DNA of 64,000 nt from Ephydatia muelleri. Taxonomy: Eukaryota > Porifera > Demospongiae > Spongillida > Spongillidae. Below, piece after piece: positions 33,943 through 46,093 of the stretch (position 1 is its first letter; each line of letters opens with the position of its first letter). The stretch covers positions 4,563,950 through 4,627,949 of the forward strand of contig JABACO010000014.1 of the NCBI GenBank assembly GCA_013339895.1, given 5' to 3'. Below the pieces are notes generated by a model. The model saw only the letters and a program-made list of their open reading frames with translations, had not been told where the DNA came from and did not search any database. The translations under genes and the position numbers were made by a program.

Positions 33943-34770
33943 ACTACATTACATCTCCCCTCTTACAATCGGAGATGAAGTTTTATACACTGTAGCTATT
34001 CCATTTCGTGAGGTAGGGCTCTCTCCTGGGTGGTGACTGTGGTGACAGTCTGAACAGGTTCAGACTTAAAAGGTTGGCTCTGAACATCTGGATCGTGAGT
34101 CGGGGCCTAAGCAGCATCCTTGACTCTGGGGAATTTCCCTGAGATGTGACCTGACTAGTTATGACCTCAGCTTGGGAGCAGGTGCTGTGACGGTACCTGG
34201 CACCTTGTCCCAAATCTATTGATACCTACACCCATGTACCACCCTCCAATGGGGATTGTAGGCGAGTCTGGTGACACTGATCATATAGATTTTCTGCTTC
34301 CCTTGAAATCCTCGGTTTTGCATTGGCCATCCTGTGATCAAAATTGTATTTGCCTATGGGAGTGTGATGAGAAGCTTTCTCCCCACCAGTAGCTCTGACG
34401 GGCAGAGGTTGCACCAAGTGGCCTGAGATCCACACTGATCCTGAGACTGGATCATGTACCTCATCTTGGGAGATAACACCCTTTAGTGACACTCAAAACA
34501 GGAATAGAGATATTTGTAGACAAAGTGTAACCTCCTTAAACTTAAAATGCAATACAGTTAGCCCGTGAAAGGTACCCAATTCCATGGAAGAGGTTTGGAA
34601 AATGCTGGTAGATGTCTGCACTGCAGTCGTCAATACTATTGACTCTGGCCAGTAGTTGGTTTGTCTGGATCATAGAGACAAAGAACATTCTCTGCTTCTT
34701 CCTAAGACAGTACAGGAGCGTGCATACTTGCCATTCCCTTGACTCACAAGACAGTGTGGAGTCCTTCAAT
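33943..34770 (-). pseudogene. Decayed gypsy-type fragment(s)
   Basis: On the - strand, 34700-34560 encodes CSADIYQHFPNLFHGIGYLS, similar to the segment between protease and RT in gypsy pol. Further on, 34490-33960 gives an open but unplaced frame ending near a GGGGAGATG-type sequence of the kind that precedes a 3' LTR. RT and integrase are not visible, so the element is internally deleted or these are two fragments. Weak evidence. Confidence 0.3.
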
Positions 34771-35373
34771 CGAACGGCTCAGGCAGTTGTAGACGGATAC
34801 TTGAAACAGTCCTGATCATAGTGTAGATACTACAAAATGTGCTACATATTTACATATTATTGTTGGTACTAAGTATTAATTAACTTTTATTTTGAACTGT
34901 AAACCACAATAATGGTAATTTAATCTGTTTCAGTCATAGCCCATGCTGTTGCAATTTTTGTAACACAGTGTGCATAATTTAAAGCTGTTTCATAGACTTT
35001 TACAGGGTCCTTGTAATTTTTAAATCAACACCCATATATTCAAGATCCAAAAATAGTCATAACTAGTTTTAATAAACATCATTAGGTAACCAATTAAGAG
35101 GATAATACAAATTTCATACCTCTGTCTTCCAATAAGTTTTATAATGAAATATGTGCTTGATTATTGAGGTTGTTTCTCCATCATAAATAATGTCAATACA
35201 CCCCTATCACTAAATGTAATCTTTCTGAGTTTTTATAATCCACAGATGATAACCTATGTTGGATTTAATGCTAAATGCTAAATGGTAAAGACTATCATTT
35301 CAAATATAGGCACAACCAATTCAGGCAATCCTTGTAAACGAAAAAGACATACGAGAGTAGAGAAGGATGGTAT

Positions 35374-35977
35374 ATGAAACCGTTGAATACTACAAAGAGA
35401 TCTCGACCAGCTATGATAGAGCTCTTTTTCAGCTGTTTTGGAGTCATAGATGTACACAATCACTACCGCCAAGGTTCTCTTGCTTTTGAACGTGATTGGT
35501 ACACACTTTGCTGGTGGCTTTGCAACTTTGTTAGGGATGTGTATAGTAGATGCATATTTGGCATATAAGTTTGAAAGAGAGACTCAACTCTTGATTTCAA
35601 TTGTTTTATTGTAAGGATGGCCTATCAACTAATTCACAACCAGTATCTTGAACAGGCAATGGAATTGCGTAGTAGTGACACCAGTGTCACAAGTGAGAAG
35701 GTATGAAGGTATATGCATCTGTGTTAAAATTAACATTGTGAACCAAATATACTTATATTTTCATTCACAGGATGACCGCCTCGAGTTTGTAAAGCATTTA
35801 CCACTGTATTGTGGTGCCACAGGACGAAAGCTACGCAAATTTAGCATATGCTCTGCTAAATCGTCGTATTACTGTGTTGTTTGCTCTAAAGTTAAAGACA
35901 ATGACCTATATGGGTGCTGCGAACCAGCAATGAGAGACTGCTTTAAAATTCACCTAGACAAGTTAGGGTTTGCATGA
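35374..35977 (+). pseudogene. piggyBac-type (DDE_Tnp_1_7) transposase C-terminus
   Basis: The frame at 35374 reads RPAMIELFFSCFGVIDVHNH followed by YRQGSLAFERDW, the late catalytic-domain signature of piggyBac-derived transposases. A one-base change near 35516 moves the reading to FATLLGMCIVDAYLAYKFER. Next is AYQLIHNQYLEQAMELRSSD, ending at a GTATGA donor. After an AG at 35770 comes a Cys-rich tail, HLPLYCGATGRKLRKFSICS, then YYCVVCSKV and C/H residues, stop at 35977, like the C-terminal zinc-binding domain. The N-terminal half is missing. Not active. Confidence 0.65.
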
Positions 35978-36507
35978 AACCTAGCAAAAACCAAAATTGA
36001 AAACATGATTATGTGATTGTACATGTATGCAGTAAAGTCGTACTATATTGATTGGCTTCATGAGACAATAATAATGTGTTTTGAAAGTAAAGTATGTACC
36101 CAAAATATTGTGATTAATAAAAAATATTTTCAATACAAACATACATAAATGAATACATAAATGAATACTATTACAATGTCCACCTAGAGACATGGTGAAC
36201 AGTTGAGAGTTTCCCAATCATCAAGTTGAAATTCACTTGTCCAAGATCTTAAAACCTGTGGTCCTATAAAAAGTCTGGGAAGTACAAATACAAACAATAT
36301 GCAAATTGCGTTGAGTCATAAAAATGATGCTTCATTCCATGGTTGTACCACAAATGTTTCGTTTATAATTTCTATGCTGACAATGTATACAGTAGCACAC
36401 ACAACAAGCTTCATAAAACATATTTTAAAAGTGATACACATGCCAAACTATTTTCATCCGTTGTTTTACATATTACGGACCAAGGGTGTGGTATAAAAAT
36501 AATTTAA

Positions 36508-36750
36508 AAATTAAGCACAAAGGCGCATGAAACAACAGTAAAAATATGGATGCTAAAAAATTAATTTTTAATTTAGGATAAATGTTGAAATTTTGGTCCT
36601 ATACGTAGGGACCAGTAAAAAGAGAGATTTAAGGTTAAATCTCCAAGGCCAAGTTATACACATAGGCCACTATTTCAACATTTATCCTAGAATGAGAGTT
36701 TCTAGTATCCATTTTTTTACTGTTGTTTGATGTGACTTCGTGCTTAATTT
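36508..36750. mobile_element. Foldback/MITE with mirrored blocks
   Basis: AAATTAAGCAC (36508-36518) is complementary to GTGCTTAATTT (36740-36750). Inside, AACAACAGTAAAAATATGGAT pairs imperfectly with ATCCATTTTTTTACTGTTGTT, and AGGATAAATGTTGAAA with TTTCAACATTTATCCT. The centre carries a small palindrome about CCTATACGTAGGG. No coding sequence. Confidence 0.7.
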
Positions 36751-37509
36751 ACCAATTGTCAGTTGTATTTCTATGAACACTCTTGGTCTATAAAATTGAT
36801 ACAGTTCTTAAAAATGCATTATGCTAAACATTTCATTGTCACAGAAATAAGAATGACATGTACAGGTAAAGGTTTTGAATGTTAATGTGTGTGCTTACTT
36901 TATACATTTTAAATTTAGAAACAACTAATGAACATGTGTGGTACAACCATAGAATAAGTTGGTCATTTTATGTCTTTGAATCATTAGCATATTTTTTGTA
37001 ACAACTTGTCTTTTCCAGTGTCTTTGAGCGGATCACAGGTGAAATGAAGAAGTGGTTGATGATGGGGCATCTCTCTACTCTATCATAGGTCGATCCTGTC
37101 TCCTGATTGACATTATTATGATACACTGATAGCATTAATTTTCCACGTTATTTTTTGATATGTATGTTTGTCATCACCAATAATTTGAAAACATACTATT
37201 GCTTCAAAGCACATCACTGTCTCACAAAGCCAATGGACTACAATTTTACCGTATACTGTATCATCAAACATACTTGTAATCATTCTCTACTTCCTAAATT
37301 GCAACATTCAGATGTTGCCTTTCACTCGAGAGCAACCATCACAGTAAAATGAAGATTTAGCAGAGCATATTCTGCATCTCCGCTGCTTTCGTCCTGTCAC
37401 CAAAATACAGTGGTAAGTGCATTATAAGCTCCAGGCAGTGACGAATATCGTACTATTAATGGAAACATGTAGCTCACAATTAATATAGTTAGACACAGAG
37501 ATATCTACC
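36751..37509. other. AT-rich region, nothing recognised
   Basis: No supported exon or repeat structure. Short open frames lack splice or codon support. Confidence 0.4.
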
Positions 37510-37512
37510 CTG

Positions 37513-38740
37513 AGTTCAATGGATACAACTCAGCATTGAATGCAAAGCTGTAGCTGGAGACAGTGGCACACTTGGTCTGTGTATGTAAAATCCACCAGAA
37601 TGACAAACGTGAGGTTGGTCATTTCTAACAGTGGTAAAATGAAAAATGAAGTGCCCACCATCTTTTTGAATAGTACATAATAGAACCTGCCTGCTTTTAT
37701 GGAAATGCACTGACTGTCCAGGGTACTGAAACACTCTGTGCTCAACTGCGAGCAGCAAAGGGTGAACACAAGATAAACTCTGTAGAGTATAGGCAGTTGA
37801 CTAGCACAGATCGATCGGTCCAGGCTGGGGGGTCAAGGTCCACACAGGAGTACATGTATGCATCTAGTATACATACCCATTGTGATAGTCATAAAGGAAG
37901 CATACATGTACAGGGTGCCCTAGATATAGCACACTATGCATTCCATCGTTATAAGCACAGGGTGCATGGCATGTGGCCATAATAACAATTTCAATTTAAC
38001 CTGAAAACACACCACCACAACTCCCCAATATTGATTGTCTGCGAATGCTGTCATCCTAACAAACAAGTGGCTTTTGTTATATGCGAACAGCCAGCTGTAT
38101 GCATGGACATCAGACTGCACATAGTACTAGTCTTACATGTGACAAACACACAATGAACCAACACTAAGTGCTAACCAGCATATAAATGTGCTTTAGCACA
38201 ACTGTAGTGTACAGATACAGCTATGTGATGAAGATCCACAAGGATGCCACTCAAAGGAAAAGAGAAATGCCTGATTAGCATAAACAGGCCATTCAGAAGA
38301 AACAAGTTGTGTCCTGGTTAAAGCAAAGGACGGAGAAGCAGACTCACTGATCTCTGAGGCAGGCATGTCTTTCAGAGCTGGCTTCCAAGCGCTGAACCAC
38401 AAAGTGCCTAGCCTAAAACCAAAATATGTAAGAGGTGTGTAGTCCTAAATGGCTTAAGAAATCAAAAGGCTTCCCTCATGGTTTAGCAGGTAGGAAAGTT
38501 GATAGCGACCAAAAAATCCATTTATCCATTTTATTAGTGTGCGTGAACGCAACGGCGTATTACCTGATGTCTGCTGCTGTCCAAAATGGCTGAATTGTCC
38601 ACACGAACTGAGTATTGATGCAACACTGTCCAGTGAAGCCTTGTCGCCTTCCACCAGCCAGCCATCAGCGGTGAAGCTACACCTCTGCCACCATCTAGTG
38701 CAACCACACGTCCTGCTACCAGCAGTTTGCCGTCACTAGA
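37513..38740 (-). CDS. Unrecognised gene, three phase-compatible exons
   Basis: On the - strand, an exon ending at a GTAATA donor near 38573 reads DGWLVEGDKASLDSVASILS then SCGQFSHFGQQQTSG. The next, from an AG near 38393, reads TLWFSAWKPALKDMPASEIS, SSEWPVYANQAFLFSFEWHP and ends near 38225. The third, from a GCAG at about 37747, reads FEHRVFQYPGQSVHFHKSRQ and GGHFIFHFTTVRNDQPHVCH, stop at 37513. Phases join without a break (G|GC, then T|TT), which supports a real spliced gene with an incomplete 5' end. I do not recognise the family and propose no function. Confidence 0.4.
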
Positions 38741-38772
38741 TGTGCAGTCCTTTCCCATGGACACTACCCACA

Positions 38773-39742
38773 AGAACACTAGAACATTGGCTGTTAAGAA
38801 TAATTTGTTCTAGAACACTGTTTAGAGCGTATAAAATCCCATGTGTATTTGTGCTGTAGGTCCATTCAAGTGTCAGTTGTGAGCCTCACTTTTAGCCGCA
38901 GCAAGAATGACCAAATGTATTACTCAGCCATGACCTTCACCCCAAGTGCTGTGCCGACGTACAATGAGGTTTATGGTAGTTAAACGTATTAGTTTTGTAA
39001 TTATTATAAGGTAACAAGGAAATCCCTGCACATGCACAGCAGATAGACCTGGCCTACAAAGTGATCCTGTAAAAGGTGCCATATCAATATTGCATTCAAG
39101 TAGCAATGGGCAATAAGAGCAAGGAGGATGTATAATGTGTAATTACAATTACAAAAACTAGAATTCTCCCCTTTTTTTTTTGAAACCAGATGGAATGAAA
39201 AGCATGAGCACTGCTGATTTATCTTGAAAGTAGTTGAATGCTTTGATAGCAAAACAGTTAGTGAGGTACATCTATAAGCTTAGAACAGATTCAATCTTTA
39301 CTAATCGTTCCACAAGAACTTGACAGGGCAAGGTTATTACATGATTAGCCATGTAAGCTCACTGACAAAACAGTATAGTGTTCACTCAAAAGTCAAAAGC
39401 TTACTCACAAGCTGAAACAAATAGTGCATCTGTAGAAATTCCACTTGAGGTGGTGTGACAGGGCAAACACAACAAAGTAGCATACCTATAGAGAATTGTA
39501 CACACAATGGCAGGAGAATGAGGGATTGATAGATCCAAACAAACAGAGTCTGCATGTGTGCTTGGGTTCAGACTTTTAGCCCGTTTCTAGAGGTGTGTCG
39601 GCAAAACAAAGCTGCATGTTGCAACAGAAATGAGTAACAGGTCTACATATTGTTGCCTACAAAACTTATTCACATTGAAACAGAACCTTTTTTTTAGTTC
39701 TAGCAGTGACAAACCAAAAGCTATCCTCATTGAGGAGGGGCC
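38773..39742. other. Interval upstream of gypsy LTR, no gene
   Basis: No supported coding region. The last bases (GAGGAGGGGCC) resemble the purine-rich tract that precedes the element's own 3' LTR; probably coincidence. Confidence 0.4.
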
Positions 39743-39921
39743 TGTAGAAGGACAGACAACACATTAGGTGACGATTGGAGGCATGACCTATGCACGTGGC
39801 ACCTGCATGGCCAACTAGAACATTTGAACACTCATCACTTAGTATAAATACATGTGTGCATTCAATTACCATTATGATGACAGTTGTTGAGCTCTGATCT
39901 GAGTCGCTGTGAGTAGTTACA
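39743..39921 (+). repeat. 5' LTR of gypsy element, with PBS
   Basis: Begins TGTAGAAGGACAG and ends GTAGTTACA, 179 bp, matching 44463-44645. It contains a TATA-like AGTATAAATAC near 39840. After one base, TGGTAGCAGAG (39923-39933) fits a primer binding site for initiator Met-tRNA. Confidence 0.85.
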
Positions 39922-39934
39922 TTGGTAGCAGAGA

Positions 39935-40722
39935 ATGGCTGTCAGCAACCACGTCAGCTTACCCAAGCCCTTTGCATCGGGAAACATTTCCGAATGGTTC
40001 ACAAGGTTTGACATCTGCTGCGACGCTAACGAATGGGACAACGACAAGAGAGCCACAAAACTACCTGGAAGGGGAAGCGCTTGCTGTATGGCTGGACCTG
40101 AGCACCAAAGAAAGAAAGAGTTACATGAAGGTCAAAGAGAAGCTTGTCTCGCAAATCACGTCAAACACGTTCACAACGATTGAGCAGTTCCGACAGAGGA
40201 AAACTCATTCCTGGCGAGGCATTGTCGCTGTTTTTGCATGATCTGAAGCAACTACTAGACAAAGCGATGCCGAAGCTTGATGCTGGAGCAAGGGAGCAAT
40301 TAATAATGCACCAGTTTCTAGCAGAGCTTCCTGGCACCGTTAGCAAACAGTTGCAAGCCGCAGGAGATGCAACTAATCTTCAGACTACTTTTGACCGAGC
40401 GAAGCCGCTAATGTTGCTGGAAGGCGAGCAGACGGTTGCAAATATAAGTACACCTGCAGAAAAACCCAGGGTCAGCGAAAATCATGTCATGGAACAACTC
40501 ATTGAGCAAGTCACTGCTCTCTCAAAGCAAGTGGAAGCTCTGAATACACGCCCCAGAAACCAGTGGCCCGACTCCAGGCCCATACGATGCTTTAATTGCG
40601 GAAAACCAGGACACATTCGTCTAAATTGTCGCTACCTCCGACCGCAGCTGGAGGCCAGAAATCAACAGGGAAACTTCAGCAGGATGTCTGCAACGGGCAG
40701 CAGCCACCCCGTAAACTTTTAA
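39935..40722 (+). pseudogene. gypsy Gag (two frameshifts)
   Basis: Starts at the ATG at 39935: MAVSNHVSLPKPFASGNISE, then WFTRFDICCDANEW. After a frame change near 40055: YLEGEALAVWLDLSTKE and EKLVSQITSNTFTTIEQFRQ. After a second near 40200: LIPGEALSLFLHDLKQLLDK. It continues with the CCHC knuckle CFNCGKPGHIRLNC (about 40588) to the stop at 40722. This is a standard Ty3/gypsy capsid and nucleocapsid. It overlaps the protease frame (-1 relative), as expected for gypsy elements using -1 frameshifting. The two upstream frame breaks are degenerative. Confidence 0.8.
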
Positions 40723-42685
40723 GCCCACATAAACCCATTGTCATAGCTGCTCTAAAAAGTGAAACATCAACAATAATAGGAGACAAAGAACTGGACATCA
40801 TGTTGGATTCAGGGTCCTCGGTGTCACTGATCCATGAGGAAGCACTAATAGGAATGGATAAGGTCGTGAAAGTCAAGCCACCACGGAATGTACTAGTAAT
40901 GACAGCTGCAGGAGAGGACCTCCCCTTTTTAGACCATGTAGCTGCCCGGGTGAGGTTAAAAATGGTAGACCGCATACATGATTTCCTGGTTGTTGAAAAC
41001 CTGGTTGCTGCTGCAATACTTGGCGTTGACTTTCTACGACAACATGGACTGCTGCTAGACTTTCGAACAACCCCGGTCACAGTGCTTCCCCCGCCAAATG
41101 CAGAATACAAGACACAAAGCAACGTACAGTATGGATGACGGCCACTCTGATCTACAAAGGATATGGGCAAGACAGGTCATGAAGAAGGATCGAGCTTGCA
41201 ATGTCACGGAAATCACCGATCCAGACACCAACATCGTGGAAGAATGCACCATACCAGCATTTGGAGATAGAAGCCCCAGCATATGTCAGGCCCTGCTTCT
41301 ATACTGTGGATAAAGAATTCCGGGATCTACTCTCCATTCATCCAGGTGTGACCAAGGCTGTTGCCATTCACAACATCAACACAGTGGGACCACCAGCACG
41401 CGTTTCCCCTAGGAGAATACCAGTTCACTTCCAGGAAGAGGTGGAACACCAGATAAGAAACATGCTACAAAAGAGCATAATTGAGGAGAGCTGTAGCTCA
41501 TGGATGGCCCCTGCAGTTTACGTGTGAAAGAAGACGGGTGAAATCCGATTATGCGTTGAATATTGGGAGCTAAACAAATGGACACACAAGGATGCCTACC
41601 CACTTCCATTAATCGACGAGGTACAAGACAGACTGTCAGGAGACACTGTCTTTACTAAATTGGATTTACACAGTGGATACTGGCAAGTGCCAGTAAACAA
41701 AGAAGACCAAGAAAAGACAGCTTTCTCCCCAGGCCCTGGTATGGGCCTGTTCCAATTCAAAAGGATGCCATTTGGTCTTATGTGGGGCCTCAACTACATT
41801 TCAAAGGCTGATGAATATTGTAATGAGGAGGGGGCTACCATTCGTGACCACCTACCAAGACGACGTACTCATCCACTCCCCTAGTTTAAACACACACAAA
41901 AAGCATCTGCGTGAAGCACTACGGCAGGCATGATTGACACTTCGTGGGAGCAAATGCCAGATTGGAGTTGCACAAGTCATCTACCTAGGACATGTCTTCT
42001 CTGCAGAGGGAATGACTCTGGACAACAGCAAGGTTAAGGCGTCCAGGAATGGCCCAGGCCCAGAGATGCAACAGAAGTAAGGCAGTTCATAGGCCTTGCA
42101 TCCTACTATCGAAGATATATTCAGCACTTTGCAGACATTGCAAGACCCCTCCACAGGTTGACGCAAAAAGATAGCACATATTGTTGGAATGAAGAATGCG
42201 AGCAAGCCTTTAGGAACTTGAAGACGAAGCTAACAGAGGCACCTATCCTGGCATATCCAAGATTTGACAAAGAGGCAAGCCCATTGGTCCTCCAAACAGA
42301 TGCCAGCCTGACAGGATTGGGTGCCGTCCTAGAACAGGATGGTCAAGTGATAGCCTATGCCAGTCGAACCTTGTCAATGTCCGAAGTCAACTACAGCGTC
42401 ATTCAGCGTGAACGCCTGGCATTGGTCTGGGGGACAAAACAATTCAGGCACTACTTGCTAGGACGCCCCTTTCAGCTATGGACTGACCATGAGCCTCTAA
42501 AATGGCTAGCTGGGCAGAAAATGGAAGGCATATTGTGTCGCTGGGCCATTGCACTGCAGGAGTACACCTACACCCTCGTGTACCGAAAAGGGACACTCAA
42601 TGGAAATGCAGATGCATTGTCCAGAAGAGTAGACTCCCTGCAGCAGCTACAGCAGTGCAAGCAATCATGTCCATGGAAGAGATAA
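40723..42685 (+). pseudogene. gypsy Pol: protease, RT, RNase H (broken)
   Basis: Protease: DIMLDSGSSVSLIHEEAL (about 40797) and AAILGVDFLRQHGLLLDF (about 41013). A stop at 41136-41138 is followed by frame shifts. RT: VSPRRIPVHFQEEVEHQIRN (about 41403), a stop at 41525 within VYV*KKTGEIRLCVEY, FTKLDLHSGYWQVPV (41650-41694), MPFGLMWGL, and catalytic YQDDVLIHS (about 41858) in another frame. RNase H: LVLQTDASLTGLGAVLEQDG (about 42289), YASRTLSMSEVNYSVIQRER, ending at 42685. Order and motifs are typical Ty3/gypsy. At least five frame breaks or stops prevent a full-length product. Confidence 0.85.
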
Positions 42686-44255
42686 GGTGTGCGCAACAAC
42701 AGGATGACATCACCATACATTTGCTGGAATGCCTGAAAGCCACCAACCTATTCTCAAAGCCACGCAGACGGCAGTTGCAGCCTTGGAATATGGTCACAGC
42801 TGGCTGTTGTGGATGGTGTAGTGTGCAGAAGATATACCCCTGACCAAACTGCAGATGTGGTCACCGTACCAGTGTTACCCAACTGCCTACAACTAAAAGC
42901 ACTCTTTCAATGTCATGACCATCCTGCAGCTGGCCACCAAGGGTACCAAAGGGACACTACATCGCCTACGGCAACAAGCATACTGGGTGAGCATGGCCCA
43001 AGATGTAGAGCAGCACTGTAGGGAGTGCCAGAAGTGCCAAAGCTCCAAACTGTGCACACCAACAAGAGCACCACTCCACAGCCTCCAAACTGTGCACACC
43101 AACAAGAGCACCACTCCACAGCCTCCAAACTGTGCACACCAACAAGAGCACCACTCCACAGCCTCCAAACTGTGCACACCAACAAGAGCACCACTCCACA
43201 GCCTCCAAACTGTGCACACCAACAAGAGCACCACTCCACAGCCTCCAAACTGTGCACACCAACAAGAGCACCACTCCACAGCCTCCAAACTGTGCACACC
43301 AACAAGAGCACCACTCCACAGCCTCCAAACTGTGCACACCAACAAGAGCACCACTCCACAGCCTTCCCATTGGTAGACCATGGCAGATTGTTGCCATTGA
43401 TATCCTGCAAGTACCAGTCTCTACCAACAACAACAAGTACCTCCTGGTAATAGGATTACTTTACCAAATGGGCAGATGCCAAGCCAATAAAAGAACCAAA
43501 CAGCTGCTACCATATCTGCAGAACTGGTCAAACTGTTCTGTACCTATGGCATAGCAGAAATTATCCACTTTGATCAGGGTGCAAACTTTGAAAGTACCAT
43601 CATTGAGCAAACTCTGGAGGCCTTCGGAGTAAAGAAATCACACACTACACCATATCATCCTGAGGGAGATGGCATGGTTGAGCGGTTGAATCGGTCTCTA
43701 CTGCAGCTGCTACGTACATACGTTGAAAAGAGAGAGGAGTGGGAAAAGTACTTACCCTTAGCCCCTCTTTGCGTACAGAACTGCTGTGCATTCCTCAACT
43801 GGTGTGACACCCTTTCATGCTGATGTATGGGAGAGAACCATCAAGTGGCATTAGCACCTCTCCAATGGGTCATGAGGTCAATGAGTTCCCAGCTGTACTG
43901 CAGTCTAAATAGGCTAAACTACGGGACCTTGTCGAGACACACAATGCAGAGGCTGCTAGCAGACAGAAGTCACACTACGATAAGACCTCCATTGAACGCC
44001 ATTTCATAGCCGGTGACAAAGTATGGCTATCAATTCCCACTGCTGGCAAGCTAGACCCCCGTTGGGATGGAAGATGGCATATAAACTCAGTAAAATCCCT
44101 GCTAACTGTGGAGATCACAGATGGAAAGAAGACTAAGATAGTCCATGTCAACCAAGTGCGCCACCGACAGGTGCCAAATGATACATCTGGTAATCATCCA
44201 TCAGACCAAAGGACACATCAAACACATCAGAGCTGGGAAGCACCCCGTCAGTAGA
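42686..44255 (+). pseudogene. gypsy integrase with internal 40-bp repeat expansion
   Basis: Zinc-binding domain: HDHPAAGHQGYQR (about 42917) to ECQKCQSS (about 43023). Right after KLCTPTRAPLHS the coding sequence expands into eight copies of a 40-bp unit (43043-43362). Beyond it: GRPWQIVAIDILQVP (first Asp, about 43373), HFDQGANFES (second Asp, about 43567), PYHPEGDGMVERLNRSL (Glu, about 43650), then the C-terminal domain with HFIAGDKVWLSIPTAGKLDP (about 44001) and VHVNQVRHRQVP. With one repeat copy the frame passes straight from zinc domain to core. The seven extra copies add 280 bp and break it. Confidence 0.8.
43043..43362 (+). repeat. Eight identical 40-bp tandem repeats in integrase
   Basis: Unit CTCCAAACTGTGCACACCAA followed by CAAGAGCACCACTCCACAGC, repeated eight times without a visible mismatch, at 43043, 43083 and so on to 43323. 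The length is not a multiple of three, so all three frames stay open with the same peptides in rotation. Identity implies a recent expansion or an assembly effect. Confidence 0.9.
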
Positions 44256-44446
44256 TCATCCAATACCCACAACCACACATCCACATCACATGCAAGGCGT
44301 AATGCCCCAAAGGGATGATGCCAGAGAAGTGCCTGATCAAGAACAAGACCCCGTAGACATCCAAGCCATGCCAAGACGGTATCCTGACTGAAATAGACAC
44401 CCACCTGAAAGATATGGCATGGGCACCAGCTCGGGACAAGCTTCAA

Positions 44447-44462
44447 ACTGAGGGGGGGCGAG
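44447..44462 (+). promoter_or_regulatory. Polypurine tract of gypsy element
   Basis: AACTGAGGGGGGGCGAG directly abuts the 3' LTR and is the expected plus-strand primer site. Confidence 0.7.
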
Positions 44463-44645
44463 TGTAGAAGGACAGACAACACATTAGGTGACGATTGGAG
44501 GCATGACCTATGCACGTGGCACCTGCATGGCCAACTAGAACATTTGAACACTCATCACTTAGTATATATACATGTGTGTGCATTCAATTACCATTATGAT
44601 GACATTTGTTGAGCTCTGATCTGAGTCGCTGTGATAGTAGTTACA
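44463..44645 (+). repeat. 3' LTR of gypsy element
   Basis: Same TGTAGAAGG start and GTTACA end as the 5' LTR, with a few substitutions and short indels (AGTATATATAC for AGTATAAATAC, GTGATAGTAG for GTGAGTAG). No exact target duplication is visible: GGGCC is left of the 5' LTR and GCCGC right of the 3' LTR. Confidence 0.85.
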
Positions 44646-45738
44646 GCCGCATAAACATGTAGTCATGGATAAAGTTACCACGGTGAACCCAGAGACTGCC
44701 TAAGTGATCCAACAGGAGCTGAATGATAACAGCTCCCTGGCACACCTGTTTGGGAGGAAATGCTGATTCATCACAGTTGAAATTGATGGTAATATAAGTG
44801 AGAACCACATCCAACTCAAGAGGAATGGGAAGAAACTAATGCCCAGAGCAACTATAATGATCGAGGACACTGAAAACGTGAATAAAAGAGGAGATGGGTC
44901 TTGTGAGGACGGGGAGCATCTGATAGGCCAAGTTGTGTAACAGTGAACAACAACCTAATTGTCACTGTAGGTGGTAGAACGTGATGAGACAAGATTCTAA
45001 CATGGCTCTAGATCCAAAACATCTAGAACCTTTTTATGTGCATGCATCGTATACGTGTATCGTGCAAGCACATGTCACAGTCGTTGATTACTGTTTTATA
45101 ATCAGTTGGCTCCATGATTGCTACATTAGCTGTTTTCTTAGTGGCTTAATTGTGTTTGTTTTGTATTTATGTGTCTTGTCATGCGTACACAGATTGAAAT
45201 GTAAACAATTTGATATCACAACAAGTGCCATGTAGGGCTGACAGGAGGTGTGTTTTCAATAACTTGTTACACATAAATATATGTAAGATGTAGTATCTTA
45301 TAAAAACAAACATAAGTTTGTACGCAGACCCGTGTTACATAATGATGATTATCATGTACATATCACATCACATACAGTGGGTCTGGGATATAGGTAGAGA
45401 GAAGTTGTTCCAGTTTGCCGGAATGTTGGCACTCCAATCAGACGTCAGGGTTTTGCTGACGTAATGCTAATGAGAATGTGGGATGAAGTCAAACCATTAC
45501 CTCTGTGCGTTCTAGAACACTGCATGGGGCAGCCGTGCAAAGAAGCAGAGCCATCTCTCTCGGTTATATGCCATTATTGTGTACATTGGTCTTGGAAGGA
45601 TATGAGGTAGGGTGTGCTGCAAAGCATGGTGCATCCCCCAGAGCCAGCCAGGTCATGATTATTACCAGAGGTATGTAGAAGGCAGAGGACACAATAACTT
45701 GTTATGCCTGCAGGTTTCCGTTTGATGTACGTGGCATT
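44646..45738. other. Interval between gypsy and MITE, no gene
   Basis: A patch at 44660-44990 has gene-like base composition with short frames (NGKKLMPRATIMIEDT) but several stops, so it may be a decayed coding or repeat fragment. The remainder is AT-rich. Nothing further supported. Confidence 0.35.
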
Positions 45739-46090
45739 GGGCTATTCCATTATTTAATTATACACCCCTACAGATGACAATAAATGGTGTCCAGGGGGGT
45801 ATAGGGAATATGTCACGGGGGGTGGTCATTTAAATCCCTGTCCCGGGGGGGGGGGGGGGGGGGGGGGGCATAATAGAAGCTTGTCCAGGGAGGAGTGGAA
45901 CAACATAGAAGATTGTCCAGGGGGGTGGGGCAAAACAGAAGCTCGTCCAGGGGGCATTTACAAGTCTGTCCCTGGGGGGTAGAGGTATAATACAAGCTTG
46001 TCCAGGAGTGTTTTTATAAATTGTCCCGGGGGTATACGTTTGCAATTATTGTCATCTGTAGGGGTGTACGGTTAAATAATGGAATTGCCC
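45739..46090. mobile_element. MITE with 48-bp inverted termini and internal GTCC repeats
   Basis: Left end GGGCTATTCCATTATTTAAT and right-end complement GGGCAATTCCATTATTTAAC match along about 48 bp, including ACACCCCTACAGATGACAAT. The interior carries at least six degenerate CTTGTCCAGGGGGG-type units and a G run at 45846-45869. ATT flanks both ends (45736-45738, 46091-46093), possibly a 3-bp target duplication. No coding capacity. Confidence 0.75.
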
Positions 46091-46093
46091 ATT

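Noticed and set aside
39721..39742. Purine tract before the 5' LTR, suggesting an upstream element ending here
   Set aside because: No pol-like sequence lies upstream and the tract is short; treated as chance.
43043..43362. Possible CRISPR-like array
   Set aside because: The 40-bp units are contiguous with no spacers and lie inside a retroelement in a eukaryotic genome.
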